Positions 53,735 to 64,000 are shown, numbered from the stretch's first letter. The stretch: DNA of 64,000 bases from Tetradesmus obliquus (GCA_030272155.1 CP126191.1:642501-706500); one strand, 5' to 3'. Notes: a model not told the origin generated them from the sequence alone. A program made the numbers and translations.

Positions 53735-54150
53735 AGCCTGTTGCTGATGACGCTGCCCTTCAAAAGGAACGGTTGCGTGGCTGGCCGCCTGTGCCGGCGT
53801 GAGCCTCATCGCCACTGTTGCGCTGTACTACATGCGCCCTGAGGCCAACAAGGACACCAAGCAGGCCTGAAGCCGGTTGCTGACGAAGCTGCCATTCAAA
53901 AGGAACTGTTGCATGGCTGGGGGCCTGTGCTGGCATGAGCCTCATCGCCACTGTTGCGCTGTACTACATGTGCCCTGAGGCCAACAAGGACACCAAGCAG
54001 GCCTGAAGCCGGTTGCTGATGAAGCTGCCATTCCAAAGAAACTGTTGCATGGATGGGGGCCTGTGCTGGCATGAGCCTCGTTGCCACTGTGGTGCTGTAC
54101 TACATGCGCCCCAAGGCCAACAGAGACACCAGATGGGCCTGAACCAGCTG
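53640..54150 (+). repeat. 136-bp tandem array: 3' echoes of MHS last exon and stop (four copies)
   Basis: GAGCCTC words at 53665, 53801, 53937 and 54073 give an exact 136-bp period. Each unit contains the last TM (GVSLIATVALYYMRPEANKD), the stop and ~65 bases of 3' UTR. Divergence increases with distance from the real exon. Confidence 0.95.
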
Positions 54151-55642
54151 CATATGCATGAAGCCAGCTTGTGTATTGTGTCATGAGCAGTGAGCTTCTT
54201 TGAGTTGAAGCTGCCGCTGAGAGGCCATTGTTTGCCAGGCTGTGACAGCGCTGCTTGCTTGCAGCCGCTGTAGCGTAGTATCAACTTTGTGCGGACGGGA
54301 GTCATACTGCTGTTCCTTTGTGTCAAATAGCAGTTGCTGGGCATATGGGTTGAAAGGCCTACTGCATTTATTCAAACCCAATGTCGTGTATGTGGTCGTA
54401 CATGCTGATGATCCTTCAACTCAGACCACAGCAGGTTGAATCAGCTGCTGAAGCCGGATATATATGTGGTTGCTGGATTCAACCTCACCTTCAGTGGCAT
54501 GTTTGGTGTTTGGTGCACGTGCATTGGTGCTGCCGAGTGGCCACTCTGCGCAGCAGCACAAAACGGCTTCAAATCAACTGTGGTTTGAACTTCGGCGTCT
54601 GAACTTTTGCTTGCCATAGCGGCGCTGCCTGTTGAGGCAGCAGCAGCTTGCCAGGCTAGCTGTGCACAAGAAAAAAAAGTGTTGGTGACACGAATCAGCA
54701 TGAGGTTACGGTGAAATTGGTAATGCACCCCGTGTGACAAAGGGTTGTGCAGTATTAGTTGCCGGGCTGGCAGTGAATGTGGCTAGAATTTGTGACGTTG
54801 TGCTGCAGTTCTGGAGGTGTGACCGCAGCGCTGGCAGTGGTGCTTGTGCATACATGGGCAGGTGTACCTGCAAACCAAGGGGCGGATGGTGTGCCGCACA
54901 CTGTCAGTGTCCGACACTTGGTGCTGTTAAATGGTCACCAATCAACCTGGTCAGTGACCAGCAATGATTGCGATGGTGTCTTTGGCAAGCTGACGTTTGC
55001 AAGCTGGGTGGTGGACCAGCGGTCATGATGCACAACCGGGGCTAGCCGTCGTAGCAGCTGGTGTGCCAATGGGTGCAACTTGCAAGGTGGTGCAGCAGCT
55101 GTTCAGCTGCAGCTGCTCCGCAGCAGCTTCCAATGGTTGCAAAAAGGGACGAACTGTGCAATTACCGCCGCAAGCTGTGTTTGTGGAACAGTTGCAGGCT
55201 GAATTGCTGCGATTTGGGAGGATGGTTGTTTGCTGCGTGGACATCAGCACCCTGATGATCTGCTGCAATCGCCTGTGGTTGGAAGCCCCAGGCGGCGTGC
55301 ATCAGAGAATGGTCATGTTCATATCTTGGTCTGTGTTGTAACCAATGAGCACAAAACTCCTGTAGCTGCTACATGACACGTATGATCAGGCAAAGCAAAA
55401 TTTGCTCAAGTACCTGTTATGCAGCTGTCACGCTTTGAATTTTTGAACTTGCACCCATGACCCAAGTGACACTGCACCGATCCGCTGACCGACAAAGCAG
55501 TTCAAGGGCGTAGAGGCCGCAAGCAATCTTTGAGACCGAATCAAGCCGGCCTTTGTGTCGTGAGTGCAGTTTTGTGCGACAAGGCGGACACATTTAAACC
55601 GAGTGTGCACCTTTGTCCGTGTGCGTGTGACAGGAAGCCGCG
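54151..55642. other. Intergenic / 3' flank of MHS gene
   Basis: No gene seen; open frames are short and overlap on both strands. A TGTAA lies at 55337. The RNASEH2C promoter should be near the right end. Confidence 0.45.
55337..55341 (+). terminator. Candidate poly(A) signal TGTAA for MHS gene
   Basis: First TGTAA I find after the stop, ~1.6 kb away, so a long 3' UTR would be required. Confidence 0.2.
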
Positions 55643-56965
55643 ATGGACGCAACCATCCATGTGGATCAACAGATACCGGCAGCGAGTAGCGTGAACTGGA
55701 TGCCATTCGGCATAGCCCATGACGGACCATGCAATGCAGCAGAATACTTCACACCTACACAGGAGCAAGGTGTGCATATAGAAACATCTAGCAGCAGGCT
55801 GATCATAGTGAAAAGTAGCTTCACGCTGCTGTACATATGCCAAATCTGCAGACGTGGGCCCATCACAAAGCAGTGACAACAGCAACAGCAGCACCCACTT
55901 GGCAGCGCACTTCAGGGGCAGGCGCTTGAAAGGTATGCCAACCCTGCGTCTATTGCATGCACGGAAACGGAAGCTTTGCACTGGCAGTTGATGCTTTCAT
56001 TCGGTGCTCACATGCCCTGTCAGGTGAAAGGTACACTTCTGCATCAGCTGTTTTCCCATACTGCCGAACTGCCTGCACACATGCTGCTGCATACCAGCAT
56101 ACAATGAGGCCCGGGCCATGCCTGCAATGCTTCAAGCAGCTGACTCAGTTTTATTGCATTCTCTACCTTATGCACATCATATTGGACACTCCATCGCGTC
56201 CAGCACACACGCAGCTGTTGCTACCCTGCTTTGCTGTTTCACTCTGTCCTGCAGGCACGCCCAAGCAGCTGCCAGAAGGCTACCAAGGCCTGCTGCTGCA
56301 GCCAGCCGGCGGCGCCAAGCATGGCAGCAGCAGCTCCGACACGCAGCAGCGCAGCTGGAAAGCCCTGCAGCGCTTCCAGCAGATAACGGTGTGGAACCAC
56401 GACACGCTTCCTGCAGCTAGCGACTGGCACATGCGCTGCATCGACTTCCTGGCCCTCGCAGATAAGGTGGGAGGGAGCGACTGTTACATAGCTCAAGTTA
56501 TTTTAATGTGTTATCATCATCATCTCCCGCCTCTCCCTCTATTTTGCAAGGGGTAATCATGTAACCAGCTAAGCCATAGCAACGTCGCCATCAATATGTT
56601 TTGTGTTGCGTGGTGTACATGGCGGTAGGTGGCTACTATGCTAGCACGTGGCATGGACTGCCGGCAGAATGACCACAGTAGCAAGCAAGCAAATGCAGCA
56701 GCGACGGCAGCAGCAGTTTGGGCAGGGAATACACGGCTACTAGACACACATTTGCGTCAGACCATGCATCCAGATGTTTGTATGCGCGGCTTCCCTCGCG
56801 CTTCACAACTGGTATGCCAGCTGCCTGCAGGCCTAAACGTTTGCTGCCTCTGGTAGAGACTGCGCCTGCTGATGTATGCCTGCATGTTCTCATGTGCAGG
56901 TGCATGCGCCCATAGACCCCTCGCAGGTGGAGCAGGAGCTGCAGCGCATGCAGCAGCAGCAGTAG
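55643..56965 (+). CDS. RNASEH2C: Ribonuclease H2 subunit C
   Basis: Non-catalytic subunit of nuclear RNase H2, which removes ribonucleotides and RNA:DNA hybrids. Exons 55643-55769, 55852-55932, 56255-56466 and 56900-56965; phases 1, 1, 0; 161 aa; TAG stop. Family marks: MPFGIAHDGPCNAAEYFTPT (cf. LPCEVAVDG..PV..FFTP in human), HFRGRRLKG (cf. SFRGRCLRG), LPEGYQGLLLQP (cf. VPPGLVGYVMV), and FQQITVWNHDTLPAASDWH (cf. FTLWGLETIPGPDA). The end is HAPIDPSQVEQELQRMQ. The length is close to human (164 aa). All four exons are single-copy. Assignment rests on remembered human sequence, but the order of four separate motifs makes it firm. Confidence 0.88.
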
Positions 56966-57119
56966 CAGCCTTGCGGCAAACGTGTCAACAGCAACAGCAG
57001 CACGAGCACAGGTTGCGCTGTAACAGCAGCAGCGCCTGCCGCAGAAGGCATGTCCAAGATGGCTTGACAGTGGCACCCAGCTGGATGGCTTGAGCCACAG
57101 CTGCAGCACAGCTGCATCC

Positions 57120-57180
57120 ACACCTACAACCAGCGACCTTTGGATCCTGGCTTTGTCTAGAATGTCATTTTACAACTAGT
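57120..57180 (-). repeat. Dispersed repeat family copy
   Basis: On the minus strand AAAATGACATTCTAGACAAAG then CCAGGATCCAAAGGTCGCTGG. Shorter than the 42.9- and 59.4-kb copies. Confidence 0.82.
57170..57174 (-). terminator. Candidate poly(A) signal TGTAA for RsfS gene
   Basis: TTACA on the plus strand, inside the dispersed repeat, ~810 bases past the stop. Confidence 0.25.
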
Positions 57181-57241
57181 GCGGCCAGAATGGAGTGCGT
57201 GCGGTGTGACTGTTAACATGGAATTTGCAGAGTTTTTAGCA

Positions 57242-57246
57242 TGTAA
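57242..57246 (+). terminator. Candidate poly(A) signal TGTAA for RNASEH2C
   Basis: TGTAA ~275 bases after the stop. Confidence 0.3.
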
Positions 57247-57983
57247 CGCAGATGAAAGTACTGTGTGAAGCATCGCAGCACATCTGGGCTGAAGCTGCCT
57301 CAGGCACCAGCCCCGCAAGCCGCTGCTGAGCTCATGAGGGTTGACATTGCACAGCGTCCTTTCTTGGTTTGAAACTCGGTGCAGCTGTCCGTGTTTTGGT
57401 AACTGTGTAGCACTGGAGTTGTTACCTTGTGGCACTGGATGGCCACACCGTCTGCACACGCTTGACAGCGTTGCAACATACTTTCTTTTGTCTTCTTGAT
57501 ACATGCCAAACCCATGGCATCTCGTAACCTGCAGCTGTGACTGTTACGCTGACTCAATATAACAATGTTATAACAGCTGGACCCAGAAGCGCAGCGCCTC
57601 AGGCTGACCTTTGATACAACAGGCGTACACACAGCTTCTGAGAACACCCTTCCATCCTGAACTCACAGCATGCTGCGGCTGTAGCAGATCACACCACAAG
57701 CTCACAGTGACGTCTAGCGTCCGTCAGCGCCGTGTGTAGCCTAGCCCTTAAGTGCTAGGGGCTGACCCCCTCCCAACTTGTGCCACTAGTGATGTGGCGT
57801 CAGCATGTGGTGCGGTGAGATCTGGACCAAGTGGCTTGAGACCCACGTGCTCAGCAAGCACTGTTAGTGGCACTGGCTTTGAGAAGTTTAAACGTGCACT
57901 GCCATATGAACACGCAACAGTGGCCACCATCACCAAGCCCTTCCTGCAGCTGCAAGTTGCAGCCTGCATCGCGCTGCAACTAA

Positions 57984-58241
57984 TCAGCGGGCAGCAGCGC
58001 CTGTGCTGCTGCTGCTGCTGACTCCCTGCCTGCCAATGGTGTCCTTCGTCTCCACCAGCTGCTCAGGTTTCAGCCAGGTGATAAACCGCCCCTGGGCCCC
58101 GCCCCATAAACCCTCAAGGTTGTAAAACCGCCGCGCCCGCTCCGTCAGCACATGCACCACCACAGCACCAGCATCTAGCACGGCCCAGTCTGACGATGCA
58201 TCTCCCAGCACACTCAGCGGCGGCAGCAGCTGCTCAACATC

Positions 58242-58293
<52 letters not shown>

Positions 58294-60127
58294 TCAGCCA
58301 CATCCTGCTGCTGCTGCTGCTGCAGGTGCTGCCGTGCTTTTTCCCGCAGCTGCCAGGCCACAGCTTCTGCGCAGGCGTGGCTGTGGCGCTGGCTGAGGCC
58401 GCTGGCTATCACCAGCTGCTGCTGCAGCCCAGCCCGGCCCCTGCAGGATCCCAAAAGGTATGCAGAAGCAGAAGGCAGCAGCAACAGCAGCAGCGGCGGC
58501 AGCAGCAAGGGCAAAAGCAGAAACAGGCGTCAGCGCTGACACAGACGAGGCAAACACAGACATGGGTAACATGTCTGGACAAGCAGCACTTCTGGTGACT
58601 GTAGCAACCGGCCTGCCATCACACTGAACGTGCAACAGTCTGCTGGCACTGCCTTCCAAGCAGATTCACAGGCAGAACCTGAAGGCAGTTAAGATAGCAG
58701 CCTGCCGGAATTGCCTCTCACCTGACGTTAATAACACATACGTCCTGAGCCCGTGCAGCCATCAGCCAGCCGCCAACCTCGCCAGCATCAAGCACACGCT
58801 CCAGCAGCTGCTGCCGTGCTGCTGCTGCTGCCAGCACCTCACGGCTGCGTGGCCTGCCTGGCTGCTGCTGCTGCTGCTGGGTGTGCTGCTGTCTTGTACT
58901 ACTGCCTGCTGTGCCGCCATCAACGCTGGTGCTGCTGCTGCTGCTGTCTATATCAGTGACAGAGCTGTCAGCATCTAACTCGCTGCTGCCGACCCCTGCT
59001 GCTGCGTGTGCCCATGCATCCCCAGTTTGCTGCTGCTGCTGCCGCTGCTGCTGCTGCTGCGCTCTTGCTGCCGCCTGCTCCTGCAGCAGCAGCACCACTC
59101 GCCGCACCAGCAGCTGCTTAGAGCCGTAGGTAGGCGCCTGGCAGTCATCAAGCAGTGCCACCAGCTGCTTTGTCTGCAGCCTGCTCAGCACTGACAGGTG
59201 GTTAGCACCCTGGCCCTGCCGCTGCTCCTGCTGCTGCTGCTGCTTGCTTGTGGCTTGCTGAGCGGCTGCAGGGAAGTCAGCTGCAGCCTGATCCAGCGCT
59301 GCTGCTGCTGCTTCTGCAGCGACACCTGCCTGCTGCAGCAGCTGCTGCAGATGGCTCGGTAGGCGCTGCCTGCGGGTGCACAAAAAGCATGAGTGTGAGA
59401 CGCAATGGGCCCCACTGCGCATTCATTTACACCTTCCAGCATCACATTGGAGTGCCGAGAGACTTTGGCGGGAGTCTTCTGGCTCAGCATTGCTTGAAGG
59501 TGCGCAGCTGTGCATGACCAGCGTCTTTCGGGATCCTGGCTTTGTCTAGAATTCGTCATTGTACATCCACCCGGTAGCCATTCACATCTCCTAGGCATGA
59601 TTGCTTGAAATGCATGTTGTAAAGATGGACAGTAAACATGTCATGGCCGACACACAGCCAGCAGCAGCACCTACCTTGCAGCGACTGGGCTGGGCAGGGG
59701 TGCCCAGGGGTCCATGCTTAGCAGCGGATGCCACGCAGCAACACGCGGCGGGCTGCTGTTGCTGCCGCTGTGCTGTTGTGGTGCCTCCCACAATGCTCTG
59801 CCTGGCGCTGCTGGGGCAACACCCGGCTGAAAGCGCTGCTGCTGCTGCTGCCACTGCTGCTGCTGCTGGTTCTCATTTGCATTGTCTTGCTGCATCTCCT
59901 GGCTTGTTGCTGCTGGTGGTGATGCAGGTGCCGTGGCACTGCTGCCTTCATTGCTGCTTGGTCCTGAGCGCTGCTGCGGGTTTGCATCCGCACTGGAACC
60001 AGTGAAGGAGTGCGGGCTACTGCTTGTAGCAGCAGCTGCTGCTGCCAGCAGCCTCTGCTCGAGCTCTGCATCAAACAGCTCAGACAACAGCTGCTCAGTC
60101 AGCTGCTGCTGTGCAGGGGCATGACTG

Positions 60128-60166
<39 letters not shown>

Positions 60167-60280
60167 TGAGCGGCAAGGGGCGAGCCCTGCAGCAGCTGGT
60201 CAAGGGTGACTGGCTTCACATGAGCTGCACTGCTGCTGCTCTGCTGATGAGCTGCAGCTTCACTGGCTTGCTTTTCTGCA

Positions 60281-60355
<75 letters not shown>

Positions 60356-60585
60356 CTGCTACTGCTGCTATGCAGTGCATGGCGAACCAGCCAATCTGAG
60401 AGTGCTATCGTACGACAGTGTGAAAAGCCTAGGCACTGTAGGCATGCAACTGCATCCGGCATGGCAGCAAGGATCGTGTTGCCTGCATTGGCTGCTGAAG
60501 AGTGTGATGAGGCTAATGCTGCCACAGCAGGCAGCAAGCGTGCTGCTCTCAGCATAGGGCCGTGGATACAATAGCAGTTCTCCAA
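57984..60585 (-). CDS. RSFS/IOJAP-like: RsfS/Iojap ribosome-silencing factor with SAP-like and low-complexity extension
   Basis: RsfS/Iojap binds uL14 and blocks joining of ribosomal subunits; in eukaryotes it acts in organelles. Exons 60585-59675, 59369-58722 and 58440-57984; phases agree; 671 aa. The RsfS core (~495-650) runs LDAGEVGGWLMAARAQDVCV, then LQQQLVIASGLSQRHSHACA, a Ser/Gln insert, SDWAVLDAGAVVVHVLTERA and RRFYNLEGLWGG. The usual family length is 105-240 aa, so ~480 N-terminal residues are extra: Ser, Gln and Ala runs, plus a SAP-like motif at ~364-399 (LSRLQTKQLVALLDDCQAPT...GSKQLLVRR). M12 (MLRAARLLPAVAALASSHS) looks like an organelle-targeting start and may be the true one. Intron 1 (59674-59370) consists largely of a dispersed repeat. 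No echo arrays. Confidence 0.85.
58235..58330 (-). repeat. CAG/CTG arrays inside RsfS domain exon
   Basis: About fifteen CTG units on the plus strand encode a Ser run, followed by a Gln run, between the two halves of the RsfS fold. In frame on both sides. Confidence 0.9.
59425..59575 (-). repeat. Dispersed repeat family, longest copy, inside RsfS intron 1
   Basis: On the minus strand: AATGACGAATTCTAGACAAA, GCCAGGATCCCGAAAGACGC, TGGTCATGCACAGCTGCGCA, CCTTCAAGCAATGCTGAGCC, AGAAGACTCCCGCCAAAG. It fills about half of a 305-base intron. Confidence 0.9.
60120..60370 (-). repeat. (AGC)n serine-coding arrays in RsfS N-terminal extension
   Basis: Runs at 60127-60163 and 60280-60370 encode long poly-Ser tracts. 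The frame is open throughout and joins the presequence-like start. Confidence 0.9.
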
Positions 60586-61118
60586 GAGACTGGGCGAACC
60601 GAATTTGCACTGCGAAACGTAGCGTCTTTGCTCGAAGGGTGCGCAGTTCCGGTGAACACTTCGTGTGCAGCAAAAGACGCAGCTAAGCCAGCACCAAGCC
60701 CATCAGTTTTGCAACGAAGCCGTCTCACACACCAACTTCAAGCAGCAGTACTGGATTTGACGTGTTACCAGCGTCTCCAGCGTCCCCAACAAACCCTGGC
60801 TGGCAGGCTGCCGGTGGCAGCTGGCTGCCGCATCAGCATCCCTGCTGCGTAAACTATGAGCACACGGTGATACAAAGAGCGCAATTTATTGAATGTAGCA
60901 CTCACCGAGCCAGCTGGCGCGTGTCAGCCGCTGCCTTGGACAAAAAATGGGTCACTGTGAACTTCACCACACTGTCACAGTGCTGTCACGGTGACAGCAA
61001 CCAACGTTGGCACCCTTGCCTTACACAGCAACACCACACCAACATCCTTCCGCCGCACAAAGCCTTGTCTGTAAATGAAGCAGCAGTACAACAATCTGCC
61101 ACCGGCATAGCAGCGCTG
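60586..61118. other. Intergenic between RsfS start and UTP6 stop
   Basis: Same-strand neighbours; holds the RsfS promoter and the UTP6 3' UTR. TTACA at 61021 (TGTAA on minus) is ~95 bases past the UTP6 stop. No gene seen. Confidence 0.45.
61021..61025 (-). terminator. Candidate poly(A) signal TGTAA for UTP6
   Basis: TTACA on the plus strand, ~95 bases past the stop. Confidence 0.35.
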
Positions 61119-61613
61119 TCACACCAGCCCCACCCTACTGCGGTACTGCTGGATGAACTCATCAGGGTCCTCTACTGCCTTCACTGCCCGCCAGTACACG
61201 CGCCCAGGCCCCTGCCGCCCCTGCGCCTGCTCAAACAGCGCATACTGCACCCACAGCTCCGCATCACTGCTGCCGTACGCTGCACACCACGCATCGTACA
61301 CTGCCCGTACCCGCTGCAGTGCATCTGCTGACAGCGCCGCCTGACTAGCTGCTGCAGTTTCGCCAGCCTCCAGATGCACCATCGCACTAAACATGTCCCC
61401 TCCAGCTGGTGGCAGCAGCAGCAGCCTCTGCCACAGCGCTCGTGCTGCATCTGCTCCCTGCTGCTGCCACGTCAGCGTCAGGCATGCGCCAGCAGCAGCA
61501 CCCAGGCCACCCCGGGCAGGGCCCTTTGCTGCTGTGCGCGTGACTGTGCTGAGCAGCAGCTGCTGCAGCTGCTGCAGCTCGCCAGGAGCGTCGCGGCACA
61601 GCTCGAATGCCTG

Positions 61614-61700
<87 letters not shown>

Positions 61701-64000
61701 CAACAGGCAGAATGTCGATGTGTGCTAGTCAAGCCAGCGCTGCAATGTTGGGATCGTGGTCCAGGCAAATCCTGCCAGTGCGTCAACACGCAACGGGGCA
61801 TTTCTGAGCAAGCACCTAATGTCTGCCGCAGCTTCGCATTGCTATCTGATGCTGCCGCAGCTTCGCATTGCACCTTTAGCATCGCACCCTTGAACTGCAT
61901 AGAGAAAGCCTGCAGGTGCAGCTACACCCACTCCTCTAAATTAGCTGTGACCCATGCAACTGCCTCAACGCCCCCTTGCATCTAAGCATCCAGCAGAGCA
62001 CACACCCCCAGTGCCCATTAATCTACCTGTTGCATCCCAAATCACCACCTCCCACCCACCTGCTGCCACAGCACCTCAGCCTATGCGGCAGGCACCTGCA
62101 TAGTGTGCAGCACAAACAGCTCTACTGCCCATAAAGACACTCCTAACAATACTTTTTGCAGCATCATGACCCACCTGCCGCCACAGCACCTCAGCCTATG
62201 CGGCAGGCACGTGCATAGTGCGCAGTACAGACACCCCAGTGCCCACGATCGGCACACAAACAATGATTTCTAACACGACATTATTCACCTGCAGCCACAG
62301 CACCTCAGCCTCTGCAGCAGGCATAGTGCGCAGCACAGACACCCCAGTGCCTATGTATGGCACCCAAACCATAGTTTTGAACATGATATGACCCACCTGC
62401 AGCCACAGCACCTCAGCCTCCGCAGCAGGCACCTGCCCCAGGCCCTGCTTGATCACATCCAGCAGCTGCACACTCCCCGCTGCAGCAGCGCTGCTGCTGC
62501 TGCTGCCGGCCTTGCTGCCCTTGGCTGTTGCCTCCTGCTGCAGCCGCAGCTGCCATGCTGCTGCTGCTTTTGGGTGGGCCTCGCATGCTAGCCGTGCTGC
62601 TCTCAGGGCAACCTGCAGGCAGCAAAGACAGCAGCACGCACAGCAGAATCAGGCTGCTGGGTTTCCAGCAAAGAAACAGTAGTACTGATGCGAGCGGCTT
62701 GACACTTATCATACTGGGCCTTAGTTCATCAGGGAAAGCAAGAGAGTGCTGCACAACACACCAAAACACTTGAAACAAGCTGCCTAAATGAAGCTCCAGC
62801 ACACAGTGTGCACACGCGGCCAACAGCACGAGCAGCTGCCCTGGCAAGGCTCAGATAGGAGCGAAAGACTTGATGGATAGTTATCTTCAGCGGATATTCA
62901 GATGAACTATGCATGAAGGGGATCATCACCGCCTGCCAGGGCATGCTGTTCTACAAGACACCACTTTACACATCACAACGCAGCCTGCAGTTGTGCTGCC
63001 CAGCAGTCACTCGAGTGCATCTGCACCACCCACTCCAACCACACGACCTAGCTGTAGCAAATCAAAATCTTATGCTCATGCAAACACCACAAAACACTTG
63101 CCGCTGCTACAGCTACACCTGAAAGCCCTCTGCTGCACCATACCCACCTTGCTCTGCTGCAGCTTGCATGCCAGCGCCACCCACTGCTGGTAAAGCTCCA
63201 CGTCAGCAGCAGCAGCCTCATGCGCTCTTAGCATCAGCTTGAACAGCTGCTGCGCACAGCCGGCAGCTTCCAGCACACGTGCTTCATCACCCAGCAACAC
63301 GTCAAGCCGCTGCGCCAGGTAAGCACAGTACAGGCGGTACAACTGTACTGCCGCTGCCTGTGGCAGCTGTACCGCCTGCTGCTGCTGCTGCTGGCTGGCC
63401 GCATCTGCTGCTGCTGCTGCTACTGCAGCAGATGACTTGCGCCGCTTGCTCTGCCTGCCACCACCTGCTGCCGCTGCTGCTGCTGTGCTGCTGGGAGTTG
63501 TACTGCTGCCTCCCAACAGCCGTTCAAACTCTTGTACTGCCTGCTGCACGTCTTCCTGGCTGGCTGCTGGGTCTGCTGGGTCACAAGCAGCTCTTGCCAG
63601 CAGGTCTGCTGCCTCAGGCTCCTACAAGCACACGATCAAAAACAGTGAAGGACGGCAGGTGGTACAGTGCAAATGGTAAAAAACCATGCAAGCGATGTAT
63701 TGCTTTAGGTACACAGCAATCCCCTGACACCAGTACTGCTGGGGGCAACTGCCTACGTGGTTTAGCAATTGCAAGCTGCAGGAGCACGTATTGCTGCAAA
63801 CACAAATGGGCTCACATAACTTCTCCTGATACTACAGTTAAACCCACAGATAACTTCTGCAGCGCATGGTGCAATTACCCTGGACCCTGCTGGACTCACT
63901 CTGCCCCTCACCTCTGGAAAGTCCTGCCTGATGCTGTCAAGCACCTCCTGCCTCAGCCCTGCCACACCAGGTGACTTGTAGCGCCCCAACACCTCCAGAA
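61119..64000 (-). CDS. UTP6-like: U3 snoRNP protein UTP6-like HAT-repeat protein (C-terminal part)
   Basis: Component of the small-subunit processome needed for 18S rRNA maturation (family role). Exons in window: >64000-63912, 63621-63148, 62612-62397, 61610-61119; phase 0 throughout; ~423 aa, the N-terminal half lying beyond the right edge. HAT-type helices are visible: ELYQQWVALACKLQQSK, AAAAWQLRLQQEA, LWQRLLLLPPAG, VRAVYDAWCAAYGSSDAELW and VQYALFEQAQGR, then GRVYWRAVKAVEDPDEFIQQ. The last segment aligns with the human UTP6 end (REYYERALREFGSADSDLW...IYWRAMKML). Low-complexity Ala/Gln inserts are typical of this genome. SART3 or CRNKL1 are less likely because of the C-terminal match. The end of exon 62612-62397 is echoed four times downstream. 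Confidence 0.75.
61611..61700 (-). repeat. (CTGC)n array directly before UTP6 last-exon acceptor
   Basis: About 22 GGCA units on the plus strand read CTGC on the coding strand and run straight into the CTGCAG acceptor (exon starts at 61610). Confidence 0.96.
62040..62440 (-). repeat. 3' junction-echo array of UTP6 exon 62612-62397
   Basis: The exon end encoding PAAEAEVLWLQ and its donor (62430-62397) recurs at about 62320-62286, 62210-62172 and 62095-62055 (period ~112-118 bp). Each keeps the CTGCAG/GT-type edge or a slight variant, and the intron part (GGCACTGGGGTGTCTGTGCT) is repeated too. Confidence 0.9.

Larger units (their letters stand above)
56966..57983. other. Convergent 3' flanks of RNASEH2C and RsfS
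   Basis: No gene seen. A dispersed repeat copy lies at 57120-57180; TGTAA at 57019 and 57242 could serve RNASEH2C, and TTACA at 57170 the RsfS gene. Confidence 0.45.

Noticed and set aside
54734..54967. 77-codon plus-strand open frame after the MHS gene
   Set aside because: Cys/Gly-rich frame without a match; alternative frames equally open.

Overview
This is nuclear DNA from an intron-rich eukaryote, most likely a chlorophycean green alga. A Sphaeropleales/Scenedesmaceae relative is my best guess, but no marker gene fixes it. The reasons are: short exons with GT-AG introns in every multi-exon gene; very abundant CTG/CAG triplet arrays that encode Gln, Ala, Ser and Leu runs in exons and fill introns; TGTAA, the usual green-algal poly(A) signal, downstream of several stop codons; and a gene set that is purely eukaryotic. 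TAA, TAG and TGA all end genes here, so the code is standard.

Layout. (1) 1-3419 (+): C-terminal half of a transportin-3/MOS14-type importin. (2) 4203-4529 (-): weak small ORF. (3) 5137-11128 (-): SVOP/SV2-like major-facilitator transporter, nine exons, with a huge low-complexity central loop. (4) 11805-18326 (+): multi-pass membrane protein of an uncharacterised, possibly bestrophin-related family, ten exons. (5) 18.7-23.0 kb: no gene seen. (6) 23252-26260 (-): F-box/leucine-rich-repeat protein. (7) 27673-30384 (-): NAA10/ARD1 N-terminal acetyltransferase, six exons, divergent from (8) 30846-35873 (+): NCBP3-like cap-binding protein, eight exons. (9) 36.0-40.1 kb: no gene seen. (10) 40109-41470 (-): secreted expansin-like double-psi beta-barrel protein. 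(11) 43482-46677 (-): TTC4/CNS1 Hsp90 co-chaperone, seven exons, divergent from (12) 47240-47590 (+): mitochondrial bS21 ribosomal protein. (13) 49165-53734 (+): MHS-family (ProP/KgtP-like) transporter, nine exons, one of them carrying an in-frame TAG. (14) 55643-56965 (+): RNase H2 subunit C. (15) 57984-60585 (-): RsfS/Iojap ribosome-silencing factor with a long Ser/Gln-rich extension and a SAP-like motif. (16) 61119->64000 (-): C-terminal part of the HAT-repeat protein UTP6. Neighbours are functionally unrelated housekeeping and transport genes.

The most striking feature is not a gene. In nine of the thirteen confident multi-exon genes, short segments (about 50-240 bp) that span an exon-intron junction are tandemly repeated. 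Each full exon therefore sits beside one to seven truncated 'echoes' of its own start (with acceptor AG) or its own end (with donor GT). Some arrays have an exact period (92 bp x6 in NAA10, 136 bp x4 in the MHS transporter). I know of no description of such pervasive splice-junction echoes. Other notable items are a 60-bp-arm hairpin in a transportin intron, a dispersed repeat family found in introns and 3' flanks, and strand-polar CTG and CCTG arrays at 3' splice sites.
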